From Crotophaga sulcirostris (Eukaryota > Chordata > Aves > Cuculiformes > Crotophagidae): a DNA stretch of 64,000 bases. The notes under the pieces are model-generated. The model was not told the DNA's origin. It did no database searches and was given only the letters and a program-made list of their open reading frames with translations. Shown piece by piece: positions 40,441-50,891 of this stretch. The stretch lies in the NCBI GenBank assembly GCA_013397455.1, contig VYZB01000273.1:304735-368734 (forward strand). Reading direction: 5' to 3'. Each line of letters starts with the position of its first letter. Position 1 is the stretch's first letter. A program made the position numbers and the translations under genes.

Positions 40441-41404
40441 ATCTCACAAGCTGAGGATCCATCAAAGACAATAACATTTCTAGGAGAAACTTCCACAGAT
40501 CAAGAGAGAACACAGTAGATTTCTCTCCTTATTTATACCAATATACCAACATTTATACCAAGTGTCCATTTACAATATCTATGATAATGCAGCTGCTGGA
40601 CTGTACCTGCAATTTCAAAGTCATGGTATTACCACCATTTTGAACAACAGCATAAAGACAACGATTCGGCTGAGGTGAGACTATTGCAAGAAAACAATCC
40701 CTAGGGGCTAGGGAAGAGGAATTTCGATTTAGGTGATCAAACAGTTCATTGCTTTTAGACGGAAATTCTATGTCATTTCACACTGGTTTAAAATCTGAGT
40801 GTGAGACAACAGCTTAGAGAAAAGATACAAAGTATTATTTTATATTATTTCCAGTAGAAATGATTGCTCTGATCAAAACAGGAAAAAAAAGTCTCTCATA
40901 TATGTTCTCTATGGAAACCATAACTAAAGATAAGCTTAAATACACCTGTTGATCAAGACAGTCCGTGTTATTTATGCACAGTAAAAAACAGTTTAAAACC
41001 AGTTTCTCTTGGGATACGTGTTGGCACGTTGTCCATCAAAAGTCACCACCTGGTAAAGTGATTGTCTACGGACACATCTTTTCTCTGTTCAAAAAACATG
41101 CCAAGTATATGTGCATTTTCATCATAAAATAGTGAATTATAATAACTCAAGTTCACCTCAGTGCCTCATCAGCCAGGGGGTTGTTGTGGGGTTGTTTTTA
41201 AACACTGCAGTCCATATGAAGTATCTTCACTAACATATGCAAGAGCTTCACGATGTACACTTGCCTTTCCACTGTTCCCTTACATTTCAGGTAATTAAGC
41301 AGTGTCAGTGATTTCTTCTTGCACACTGAAACAATCTTCTCATGGTTTCCAACAGCCCACAGAAAGGTGAGCCCATCAAGCAGATGCAGCGCGAGGATGC
41401 TCCA

Positions 41405-41569
41405 TCACGATAATGCGATCACCACGGCTGACAGAAGCACTGCAATGCTGACTGTCCACCTGCTGCCATCCGATGTTCTCCGGGCATGCAAGACAGCAAA
41501 TACTGCATTTGTGTGGTTGGTTGGTATTTCTACATTGCAAATCATGCCTTCACAGCAAGAAACACATTC
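41405..41569 (-). CDS. LYPD6B: LYPD6B coding exon 4: CCxxxxxCN signature, GPI tail and stop
   Basis: The exon encodes residues 116-169 and a TGA stop at 41407-41405. It begins ECVSCCEGMICNVEIPTNHT, the LU-closing signature followed by sequon N133. AVFAVLHARR follows, then the small-residue patch SDGS (148-151) that fits a GPI omega site, and a 16-residue hydrophobic end (154-169). The acceptor is a strong pyrimidine tract ending CAACAG at 41570. The last coding exon continues into a 3' UTR whose end cannot be fixed from sequence alone. Confidence 0.95.
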   Translation of the reverse strand, partial: ECVSCCEGMICNVEIPTNHTNAVFAVLHARRTSDGSRWTVSIAVLLSAVVIALS

Positions 41570-44500
41570 CTGTTGAAAAAAAAGGAGATCACTGGATGTT
41601 GTACTTGAGCAGTGGCTTTTAGAGATACGTGTTCTTTCAACTCATTGCAAAGGTTACGGGCAAAATAAGTCATTTTATGGTGGTGAGGCATGGAGAAGTC
41701 ATGGATGCTCCAGCCCTGCAGGTGTTCAAGGCCAGGCTGGATGGGGCTTGGAGCATCCTGATCCAGTGGGAGGTGTCCCTGCCCAGGGCAGGGGGTTGGG
41801 ACTCAACCAGGTTGCTCAGAGCCCCATCCAACCTGACCTTGAATGTTCCCAGCGACGGGGCTTCCACTATCTCCCCAGGCAACCTATGGCTGTGGATTCA
41901 GATAACATACAGATCCTTTTATGTTTAACACAGATGTTGTCTGCTTCATCTTTAGTGTCTGAAATCTTTCATGTTAGAAATAACATTACTAACCTTCCCA
42001 ACTATTAAGGAATTAGACCAGTGAATAATATTTTAGTGGGATAGGCTGGATTATTAAGAATAAACTTCTACCTAGCATCCCAAAGAATTGAGTTCTAGCT
42101 TTGTGTCATGGAAGGAGTACTCAGCTGTATCTTGCTGACAAGTATGGCCTTCGTGGACAAATACAGCCTTGCTTTGTGTGCCCTGCAGTGGTACCCAAGC
42201 CCTGCTCTGCAGGGACATGACTGGAGTACCTGACTGCAGCCTGTCTCGCCCGAGGACTGACAGTGACACAGCTGCAGCAGTGCAGGTCACAGAGCTTATC
42301 TGGGCACCTTACTCAAAACTCAAAAAAAAGCCAGGGCCAATGCAAACACCGGTAATACCCCAAAAAGTTCAGAGGTTTCTTTAGGAGCTGTCATTACATC
42401 CTGTTCCACAGCAGCACAACCAGGGAAGGAGGGCCAGTCATGCATCTGCCGCAGAATTTGATTTCTATTGTTAAATGCCAGAGCGTGTATCTTGGCACAT
42501 CCTCTTCAGCCCAGCAGGAAAAACAAGTACTGAAATGCAAACCTCAGAACCCATCTGCTGCTCTGACACAAAGAGTAGTGCTTACCGTGTGGCCACTTTC
42601 TTGGTGATGGTGGCAGCCCACAAAATGGCATTCTTCTCCAGTAGCACATTTTTTGGTGACCGATGTACTTTTCCCACGGTCTGAGAAGAGATGAACTGTC
42701 AAACAGTACCGAGTACCTACAAAATAAATTTAAGATGTTTAGTGGCCTATATACATGTTCTTTTACAATGTTTAAAAACCTCACACAACTTAGCAAAATA
42801 TTCCCATTAAAATGACTAATTTTGTCTATATAAAGCCATTTTTCAACTTGATCAAAATACCACTTAGCAAGAAAGTCATTAGTGATGAAATCTCAACTGA
42901 TCCTTCAAAGCCCCAGATAGGCTGCTATTGTTTAAACTACTTATTAGCAATATAATCTACACATTTATCTTCCATTCCCTACTCTTTTTTTTTTTTGCAG
43001 CATATTCCTGCTTTCTTTGTTTCTGATCAGTTTCCTCATTCCTCTAGTTCATTTCTTCCCTTTTCCCACTGTTACTGTGACTATCAATGCAAAGAAAAAC
43101 GAGGAAACATATTTCCATTCTTTTCCCTATCATTCTCTCACATAAGTCTGATCCCTAGTTATTCAGGTCTTGCTGCTCACAAGCAAGCCCATAGCCTAGA
43201 GACACCATTATATCTTGGGATGGGATCCAAAAGGAAGGGGATAAGGCTACACAGGCAAATCATGAGTTCATTTACACAACACCTTTAAAATTAATTCCTG
43301 GGAAGCACCCAACTTAATATATATGCACACACATATATTTAATTATCAATATATTATTAATATCTTATTAATACTTTCGTCACTACATTAATAATATCAT
43401 GGAATCATGGAATGCTTTGGGTTGGAAGGGACCTCAAAGGTCGATCCCCCTGCCATGGGCAGGGACACCTCCCACTGGATCAGGGGGCTCAAAGCCCCAT
43501 CCAACCTGAACTTCAACATCTCCAGGGATGGGGCAGCCACCACTGCTCTGGGCAACCTGGGCCAGGACCTCCCCACCCTCACAGGAAAACATTTCTCCCT
43601 AAGATCTCACCTCAATCTCCCCTCTTTCAGCTGAAAACCGCCCCCCCTTTACTATCCCTACACACCCTGATCAAGAGCCCCTCCCCAGCTTTCCTGTAGG
43701 CAATATATTGTTTTATATGCTTCATACGTACATTTAAAATATAAATATAAATACATACATATAAAGCACAAATACATACATATAAAATATAAATATAAAA
43801 TGCCTTATACATATATATATATAATTTTTCACTATTGCTTTACACTCTTAAATGGTCAAAATATCCACCTCAGCAGAAATTGTATGACTCTATTATTAAT
43901 AACACAGCTGAGGGCACCACTGTGCTGGCATGTTAATCCTATTCAGTGAGACTTTACAAGATGGCTGAGTCAGGGAGAAAGAAATGTAGCTATCAAAGAA
44001 TCTCCTTAGTACAGAGGCACTTACTTTCAGGACACCATCTGTCTTCAGCCCATCTGTTGCAGTTGTAATTGTCCACTGCGTTATCACAGGTAAAGCACTT
44101 AAAACTGTTTGGGAATGGAGTGGCTTTGAAAGTATTAAAATAGAGTAAGTTCGTAAGTATTAAATAAAATATTCAAAGTAGCACCCTAAGTGCTTGTACA
44201 CATGTATAGTTACAAAAATATCTAACAAATGCTTCCCTATTTTCAACGATACATCACTGTTAGACAAAGAAAACCTATGAAACAAGTTTTGTAGAAAGCT
44301 CTTACATTTTTAACTGGTTTTGCTATGCCTGAACTTTAAAATGTCTGCTTTCATGCTCTCTCAATCCAGAATACCATCTAAGTAGTGGTGGGAGAACGAG
44401 GAAAGAATGGATGTCTAATACATATGCACATGGTAGCACATCCACAGGTACATTTGTACGGATACACAAACACTGTCTACATTCAAATGGCTTTTGATCC

Positions 44501-45370
44501 CCTGGATGAACAAAATACACCTTCAAAACCAGCTTCAGATCTTGATCTCCAGCTCTGAAGAAGCCTGAACTCTTTGACAAAGGGATCAAGAGAGCTATTT
44601 TAAAATCTTATTTACATTGTATAAATATATAAATGATTTTCAGATGCACAGTTCCCAAGATGCACACGGATACCTATTATATCTAGCTGTCTTGACTGCT
44701 TTAATGATACATATCATGAAAATCTTCTCCCCTTAAATGAAGGGGTGAACACTTCTGATGTGAGATCAGAGGCAAAAAAAAATGATGCTATTAGTGACAA
44801 CTGGCTTCACAGGTCTCACAAGGTTTTTAATTACCTTCAGTTCGAGTTAATTGCACACAGCACACCTATTCTTTCCCTTACAAAAAAACCCCAACAGGAT
44901 AAAAGACAAAAACATCTGCTCTACATTATTTATGAGAAATCCAGTGCATGATTTGCTCTGTAGGAAGACACTTCAGAGACAGAAAAATACAATAAAAGCA
45001 CTTAAAATGTGAAAACTGTCACCCTCGTGCACTCTTTAATTTAGCAATGCATGCAATTGTTTGTTTCCCTTCAGCCAGCTCGTAAAATCTTATGAACAAA
45101 CTGAACTGCTGCGGGTTGAAAGGCAAACGTTTTATTTTAACCTTTTTATCCTTCATGTTTGAAGAGAAACAAAGAAAGAATTGAAAGAATGTTGCAATTA
45201 AATAAAATGCTAAGCTACAATTGCATACAAAACCCAAGCATAGCTGTCTACTTACGGTCTAGTGGAGGTTGCACATTGTAAAAGTTGATGTTCTCAGCTG
45301 AAACCAAATTTCCTGCAAGGATGAAGAAGAGAAGAAAGGCTCCGGCCAGCGTGTGACAGAACAACAGCAT
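41405..45370 (-). CDS. LYPD6B: LYPD6B, Ly6/PLAUR domain-containing protein 6B (four coding exons)
   Basis: The coding sequence is join(45370-45256, 44123-44025, 42716-42586, 41569-41405) on the minus strand: 115+99+131+165 nt, or 169 residues plus a TGA stop. The order is: signal peptide (about 1-25, ending VSA before ENINFYNV); linker PPLDPTPFPNSF (36-46); LU three-finger domain from C48 to C126 with 12 cysteines (48, 51, 60, 69, 76, 95, 101, 106, 117, 120, 121, 126) and the closing CCEGMICN signature; sequon N133-H-T; a probable GPI site near S148-D-G-S; and a hydrophobic tail, 154-169. The NINFYNV and FKCFTC..A.DNYNCNRWAED stretches match LYPD6B rather than its paralogue LYPD6, whose linker differs (YPGGFKCFTCEKA). 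The family is extracellular and GPI-anchored, and LYPD6B is reported to modulate nicotinic acetylcholine receptors. The frame is continuous across all three junctions and nothing is broken. Confidence 0.96.
41698..41805 (+). mobile_element. CR1 fragment in the last coding intron of LYPD6B, arm 1 of an inverted pair
   Basis: CAGGTGTTCAAGGCCAGGCT, GGATGGGGCTTGGAGCATCC and GTGTCCCTGCCCAGGGCAGG are plus-oriented CR1. It ends without the terminal octamers and runs almost directly into an opposite-strand piece. Confidence 0.9.
41811..41888 (-). mobile_element. CR1 fragment in the last coding intron of LYPD6B, arm 2 of an inverted pair
   Basis: AGAGCCCCATCCAACCTGAC with CTTGAATGTTCCCAGCGACG and CTCCCCAGGCAACCT is CR1 in reverse orientation. 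It covers the same element segment as 41704-41752, so the two can base-pair. Confidence 0.85.
42586..42716 (-). CDS. LYPD6B: LYPD6B coding exon 3: middle of the LU domain
   Basis: This 131-nt exon completes Ser72 and encodes residues 73-115. It contains TRYCLTVHLF, the KSTSVTKKCA strand, and EECHFVGCHHH with cysteines 76, 95, 101 and 106. The acceptor is TTTTGTAG ending at 42717, and the donor GTAAGC begins at 42585, giving phase 0 at the exit. The central finger (SDRG at 83-86, QESGH at 110-114) is where it differs most from the human sequence as I recall it. Confidence 0.95.
43396..43700 (-). mobile_element. CR1 fragment in the LYPD6B intron between coding exons 2 and 3
   Basis: It runs from the reverse 3' end (ATCATGGAATCATGGAATGC) through the full GGATCAGGGGGCTCAAAGCC and GGGGCAGCCACCACTGCTCT body to CTTTCCTGTAGG. 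It lies in the sense orientation of the minus-strand gene. An AT-rich repeat follows immediately. Confidence 0.95.
43734..43826. repeat. AT-rich tandem repeat (ATAAATACATACAT-like) in a LYPD6B intron
   Basis: Units such as AATACATACATATAAA recur twice (near 43751 and 43772) between AAATATAAATATAAA blocks, and the tract ends in (AT)n. It begins about 35 bp beyond the CR1 fragment at 43396-43700. Confidence 0.85.
44025..44123 (-). CDS. LYPD6B: LYPD6B coding exon 2: first half of the LU domain
   Basis: This 99-nt exon completes Pro39 and runs to the first base of codon 72 (phase 1 at both ends). It encodes TPFPNSFKCFTC, then DNAVDNYNCNRWAEDRWCPE, including cysteines 48, 51, 60 and 69. The acceptor AG is at 44125-44124 and the donor GTAAGTG starts at 44024. 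The phase-1 boundary between the signal-peptide exon and the LU exon is typical of Ly6/uPAR genes. Confidence 0.96.
44124..45255 (-). other. LYPD6B intron between coding exons 1 and 2
   Basis: The 1132-bp intron has GTAAGT and AG ends. It is AT-rich, with no CR1 fragment or other gene seen. Confidence 0.9.
45256..45370 (-). CDS. LYPD6B: LYPD6B coding exon 1: start codon and signal peptide
   Basis: The exon starts at ATG 45370-45368 and encodes residues 1-38 plus the first base of codon 39. It covers the signal peptide (hydrophobic core AGAFLLFFILAG), the predicted cleavage after VSA, and ENINFYNVQPPLD. The donor is GTAAGT, read from 45255 downward. On the RNA-5' side, a pyrimidine-rich tract followed by TAG ends at 45410, so the exon probably begins at 45409 with 39 nt of 5' UTR. 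The chosen AUG has A at -3 and C at +4, an adequate context. The nearest upstream AUG (45389) is in another frame. Confidence 0.95.
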
Positions 45371-45389
45371 GCTGAGTATTATTGTACAT
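45294..45389 (-). other. Upstream overlapping reading frame (31 codons plus stop) at the LYPD6B start
   Basis: An AUG 19 nt before the LYPD6B start opens a frame offset from the main one. It reads 31 codons to a TGA inside the signal-peptide coding region (45296-45294). Its AUG context is weak: pyrimidines at -3 to -1 and U at +4. It could lower LYPD6B translation through partial scanning capture. No domain is recognisable in the short product, and I do not propose that it functions as a peptide. Confidence 0.5.
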
Positions 45390-45409
45390 GAAAAGCAAAA
45401 CTGTTAAGC
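45371..45409 (-). other. LYPD6B: LYPD6B 5' UTR part of coding exon 1
   Basis: These 39 nt lie between the inferred splice acceptor (TTTCCTAG, AG at 45411-45410) and the start codon. The acceptor implies at least one further noncoding exon at higher coordinates. The segment contains an out-of-frame AUG at 45389-45387. Confidence 0.75.
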
Positions 45410-46974
45410 CTAGGAAAGAAAGGGAATACATTATTTAGGGAGAATCATAAAGAACTGAGCATGTGGAACAATAAATTTCCAATGAGCTACTTCCAAAACC
45501 TCGAAAATCCAGTCTGTGGATTTTCTGGGTCTGTACTGTGAGGATGGCTAATGCAGGCAGCAATGATCAACAAGGCAAAGCTGGGCAGTTACTGCCTTCT
45601 GCTGGCCGAGATCCTGTACAAAGGACTCAAATTTCCATAAATGTACAGAAGTTAACATTTCTTTGATCTATTTGTCCTTCTCAGCAATGCCCACCTTACA
45701 GATTCCTTGTAAGCACTCCTAAAAATCAACACAAAATTAGGAGCTCCTTTATATACTACTTGAAACAGATGGGGTTACAGAACCATTAAAGAAAGCAAAA
45801 TGCAGACAAATGTCATTTTTAACACCAATAGCCTAGAACCCAAGACCAATTCCTTATCTGATATAGATCAGTATCTATTGACTTCAGACAAGCTACAGCA
45901 TCTGAATTACAAGTGCACTTTGCAGTGGCGCAGCACTAAAGATAATGAGTGCAAATTAGATTTATGTATTTTTAAAGTGCTTGCCAAGGAAATGCTAAGG
46001 AAGATGCCTGATGATGTAACAGGAGTTTTGGAGAACTGCAAAGTAGAACATTCAGAGAGGTAAGATACCTGGGATTAGGTGTGCTTTACACATTTATTTG
46101 GCCCCCCTTTGGTAAGGCCTTCTAGAGAAGAACTAATCAATGAACATTTCAGTCAGTTGATACTTAGATGTACGCACACGCACAGAGGTTATGTATTGCA
46201 AATTGCACTGATACTGGAAACTTTGTTCAGATATTAAAAAGCAGAATCATATTAAATGGCACTCCGCCCATGCAAACTCCTAGCAGGAGAAACAAGCTTG
46301 AGTGGAGACTCCTGCCGAACCAGAGATGTTGTTTTGGGCTGTCAAATCCATTCATTCAGAAACCTCTCTACACACCCCCATGTACCCCATGTAGATGTGC
46401 ACAATGCCTGGGCAGGGAGCTCTGAATGAATCCAAGCACTGAAAACGCTACTCAAGACCATGGCAGAGAAGTAAAAGGATTTCCTTCTTTTTCCTGTTTC
46501 TTCATCCCCCAACTGATACATGTAGGCATTATCGGAAAGATGGTTTTGCCAACAAACTGATCAACAGATAGAACAACTTTATGCATTGGGAGGCTCAGCC
46601 ATCCTACTTAAGATTTGTTTTTTAAATCCTGGCTTTATGAAGATATTTCAGTAGATACTGAGAATGCCATGGCATACCTCTACATGTGGCACACCTCCAA
46701 GACTAATTGAGTGGATGGTCCAGACTTCTGACGATAGCCCAGGATCTAAAGAAGGAGTAAGAAAAAGAATCAGTGGAAAACAAACAGCAACTGAGCATCA
46801 TAATTCTGTCCTGGATGAATTAATTAGCTTGGATACTGTACTTCCTTATTTATACTCAAAATTAAGAAAGAAATCTGGAAGTGTGGTGGGTTCTGTAACA
46901 AAATACCCAAAGAAGCACCTGAACTACATGGCATGGCTCTGCCCTACTGAGTGCTATCCCATTGCAGATACACA

Positions 46975-47302
46975 GATTCATAGAATCATGAAATCATGGG
47001 TTTGGGTTGGAAGGGACCTCAAACCCCATCCAGTTCCACCCCCCTGCCATGGGCAGGGACACCTCCCACTGGATCAGGGGGCTCCAAGCCCCATCCAGCC
47101 TGGCCTTCAACACCTCCAGGGATGGGGCAGCCACAGCTTCCCTGGGCAACCTGGGCCAGGGCCTCCACCCTCACAGCAAAACATTTCTCCCTAAGATCTC
47201 ATCTCAATCTCCCCTTTTTCAGCTGAAAACCATTCCCCCTCATCCTACCCTTGCCCTCCCTGACCAAGAGTCCCTCCCCAGCTTTCCTGCAGCCCCTGGA
47301 AG
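46975..47302 (-). mobile_element. CR1 fragment, about 330 bp, longest in the window
   Basis: The 3' end ATTCATAGAATCATGAAATC, then TTGGGTTGGAAGGGACCTC, GGGGCAGCCACAGCTTCCCT and TCCCCAGCTTTCCTGCAGCC make up a continuous copy. It lies about 1.6 kb upstream of the LYPD6B start, probably within its 5' intron. Confidence 0.95.
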
Positions 47303-48620
47303 GGTTTAAACTGTATCTTGCAGCTTGTTATAGGAGTAGGAAGCAGCGTCCTTGATTTCTGGTTTTAATAAAACTTAAGTCTACCTCCACTGTTTTTCCT
47401 GGCAGGCTCTGTGGAGGATTAGCAGATTTAACATCAGATATGGAATGCAATGAAACTTCCTCCTGTCATTTAGTAAGCAATGTTTAGGTGCTATGAGATA
47501 ATTGCAGATACTTATGTTAAGCTTGTTAAATACCACTTCGGGACATCAGAGTCAGAAATACATAGGCAGACAGGTATGTATGAAAAGGGTTGAATAAGTT
47601 ATTGTCAACACCTGACATCATCAGGTGTTCTCTACAACAAATCAGAAGGGTCAAAATGGACACTTGGACTTATCCAAAAGGATAAAATCAGCTCCTTGTC
47701 TTCCCCATTTCTTAGAAAACCACTACCATTCTCATGTTTTCCCCCAGAGACCATTTAATTTGATCTGTAAGCCACCATTTACCCTACTTCCAAACTCAGG
47801 GAGTGAATAAGTGGATGGAATGAACAAGTGAACACCATCATNAGAAACATACTGAAGGATTAACCCCCCCCAAAATACTATTAGAGATCTGCAAATTAAA
47901 ACTATTTGTTCTACAGTTCTACCTTTTCCTCCCTACTGAGTGGAAGTCTCTATTTTCAGGTTTTTTTCCTGACAGTATGTTATTATCAGTACAGAACAGC
48001 ACAGGAAAAGAGTGACACTGACAGATATCTGCAGCTTGTAACACTGACAGAACAAAATCTAAGTCATCAACGTTGTTTTTAAACACAACACATTTCTTCA
48101 TCTTCACCCACAGTACTTAACCATGCCTGGAATTAGATTTGGTTGTAATTACAAGAAATTATAGAGTTCTTTATCTAAGATCTTACAAAAGTAAAACACG
48201 AACAGATCTGGTAATGACAACATCAGTTATCTCGGGGCATAATGCTGGCATGAGGACTTGTGATGCAAACTGATTGATACCTTTGCCTCGTGCCAAGTTT
48301 TACTGCACCGGGTGTCCTGGCGTCTCTTAACGACAGATACTACGTTTTCTACAACAGCACAACATGAGAGGGACTGTTTTGCCTTCACTTTCCCAATAAC
48401 GAGAAAATGAACAGCAATGCCCTTCCACCACCAGTTTCTGCCAGGTTAAGACAGAAGCACAAACAAACCTGCACTGCAATTGAAAAAAAACCACACACGG
48501 AGTCAACTACTGGTTTATACTGGCAGGGTTTGTGTGTGAAATTCATAGTGCTGGCACCTGTCTGATACTATCTCAGCCTCCTGTTTAGATCAGCTTTTTA
48601 TTCCTATGCAATCCTTGAAA

Positions 48621-48671
48621 TTATAGAATCATTAAGGTTGGAAAATACCTCCAAGATCACCCAGTTCAATA
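48621..48671 (-). mobile_element. CR1 3' fragment of the second subfamily
   Basis: TTATAGAATCATTAAGGTTG, then GAAAATACCTCCAAGATCAC, is the terminal 50 bp in reverse orientation. Confidence 0.8.
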
Positions 48672-48846
48672 CCATAAACCACATAATCTCCTCAAATGCA
48701 CCAGGGAATGACTGCAAATGCTTCTGGATAGACACTGGCAATTCCAGTTTGGCTGCACTATGTCCAGTGACAGCAGCAACAAACTCCTGCTAAGGAATGC
48801 ATTAAGTTTAAAAATCAGTTGTGAAGAACAATCAATGCCCCACACC

Positions 48847-48904
48847 TTGGAAGTGGGTGGGCTTTAAGGTCCCTTCCAGTCCAAACCATTCTGTGATTCT
48901 ATGA
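48847..48904 (+). mobile_element. CR1 3' fragment
   Basis: TGGAAGTGGGTGGGCTTTAA and GGTCCCTTCCAGTCCAAACC end in ATTCTGTGATTCTATGA. It is about 58 bp long and lies 175 bp from the opposite-strand piece at 48621. Confidence 0.88.
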
Positions 48905-50891
48905 AAATCCCATTTCCAAGCCAAGGCTCTCTCTTTGTAGTGCTCTGGTTTCTACAGATCCTTCCAGCTGAGCTTTTCACTCCTGTTCTTTGCCACCAAA
49001 GGGTGACTGGAGCTGGCACTGCTGAGAGAGCTTTGGGTGCTGTCTTCTAGGAAAACCTTAACATACACGACAGAATATATCTACACACCTACTTTACAGC
49101 ATTGTCTTCTTAAAGGAAGATTTATTTGGAAGACATTTCCAGAGGTACGTGAACTCTGCAAAAGCAAGAGATGAAAGAGGGTAAGGAGAAAAAGGCTTTA
49201 TTCTTCTAAGAGTACTAACAAAGTCTGTTTCAATTCCTTACGGTTACAAACACAAAAAGGCAAAGAGTCATCTGTTTGTTTTGAAATGCTTTAAATTATT
49301 GAGGTTTAATAAATTGCTGTTCCACCCAATCTGACCCGGGGTAAGATGGCATTTACTTCTAATCAACACTCCAATCCAGACAGCTGAAAAGAGCAAAAGG
49401 CAAATCTCCATTTCTGCTCGCTGAGAACTGCTACCCACGAGCAGTATTTGGCACAGGTTGTTATTTGAACAGCCTCAGCCTCCTGTGGCACCGAGAGAAA
49501 AGTGATTTGCCCTCATTTCAAGGGGAGGGACAATACAAACTTCGAAATCTCCCTTTCACAGGTTCACAAAAGCTCTGTTGACATACGTGCCAGTTCTTCA
49601 ACAACAAAACCCTAACACTGCAATGTTTCTTCCTCCAAGGCTCAAGTTTCCAGAGCAGAAGCACATGGCTTCCATACCTGTAGACACAACTTGGTATTAA
49701 ATAATTAAATAGAATAATATTTAGTTTAAATTATTTGAAAATAAATAATTTTGTACAGTTTCTCTCACTCCCTTTTACCATAAACATCCATGCTCTAGGA
49801 CTGGTATCACATCACTATGGAACAGCATCCAGATCATCCCTTCACTTCTTGCAGCATCATTTCCAGCTTTTCTCCCTGGCAGTTGCTGGTAAATCAAAAA
49901 TACCTCATTTTAGGTTATCTTACAAATCTTACTCATTTGGAATGGTCAACTCATAGTGTATATGAGTTCAACTTAATAGTGTATAGAATACTGGTAGGAA
50001 ACAGGTAAAAGCCTGTGACTCCTGTTTTACTGCCACCAAAGGGACACGGCACCTCTTCTCTGCATATCTTCACATTATGACTGTGGGTGCAATTCATGGT
50101 CTTTGTTCTAAAGAAAGCAACCAACCATCCTGGTTTTGTCTAGAATATTCCCTTCCCCTGACACACACTTCCCATTTCTCAGCTCTTCATTTTTTTTTCC
50201 CCCTTATCTCTCTACTGTGATTCTATCAAGTGAGATTTCCATTCCTGCTAGAGAAGGTACAGAAGAGTTTTATAATTAAAGGGACAGAATTATTTCTACT
50301 CAGTACCATCTCAGCTCTTCTCCCCATACTCTCTGAGGACAGCAAGGCTATTTACCCTTTCCTCCTCCACATCTCTGAAGTCCTTTCTGAGAAGAAATCA
50401 TCTTTAGCTTCTGGATGCTCCTGCAGAGCAGAGACTGGCTTGTATATCTCAAAGCCAAGGATAAGCCTCATGGCTTACTCCTGTCAGTCCAGTCAATGAA
50501 ATAAAAAAACAAAACATGGAGAGTAATTTATAATCGCAGCTAAAAGGCAGCTTTCATCTGATTGCAAGAGCAATAGAAAGAGACAAAGCACACACCCCAC
50601 CTCCATGCTTATCTGCCCAAGACATGACATATTCTTAAAAAAACTGGCAGTGTGGTATCAAGGCACACTAAGGAAGCCTCTGGGCAGGGAGATTTATTTA
50701 CTTTACATACGGCCTGTGATGGGTAGGACTTAATTTGAGAAATTAAAGTTGGCGAATCTTCTGTTTCCTTCATTTCCTGGTCACAAATCAAGAGTTACGC
50801 TAAACAGACAAGCACTACTTGTGGGAAAAAAAAAAAATCCTACTTTCTTAAAAATAATAAACCCCTGGCAGGTAAGGCAAGCTAAGTAAAA

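Larger units (their letters stand above)
41570..42585 (-). other. LYPD6B intron between coding exons 3 and 4
   Basis: The 1016-bp intron has GTAAGC and CAG ends. Its 3' part (in RNA sense) holds two CR1 fragments in opposite orientation (41698-41805 and 41811-41888), about 130 bp from the last coding exon. Confidence 0.9.
42717..44024 (-). other. LYPD6B intron between coding exons 2 and 3
   Basis: The 1308-bp intron has GTAAGTG and TAG ends. It contains a minus-oriented CR1 fragment (43396-43700) followed by an AT-rich ATAAATAC-type repeat (43734-43826). A poly-T run near 42985 is plus-strand sequence and does not affect the minus-strand gene's splice sites. Confidence 0.9.

Noticed and set aside
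1..41404. Coding exons of LYPD6, expected downstream of LYPD6B.
   Set aside because: I looked for the FKCFTCEKA and CCEGNICN-type exons on the minus strand and recognised none. The coding part of LYPD6 probably lies beyond the low-coordinate end.
42983..43010. Poly-T followed by GCAG that looks like a strong splice acceptor.
   Set aside because: It is on the plus strand, whereas the gene around it is on the minus strand, and no plus-strand exon follows.
46664..47194. 176-codon plus-strand frame.
   Set aside because: The C-terminal half is reverse-oriented CR1 (46975 onward), giving the HGQGHLPLDQGA-type translation seen at every CR1 copy in the window.
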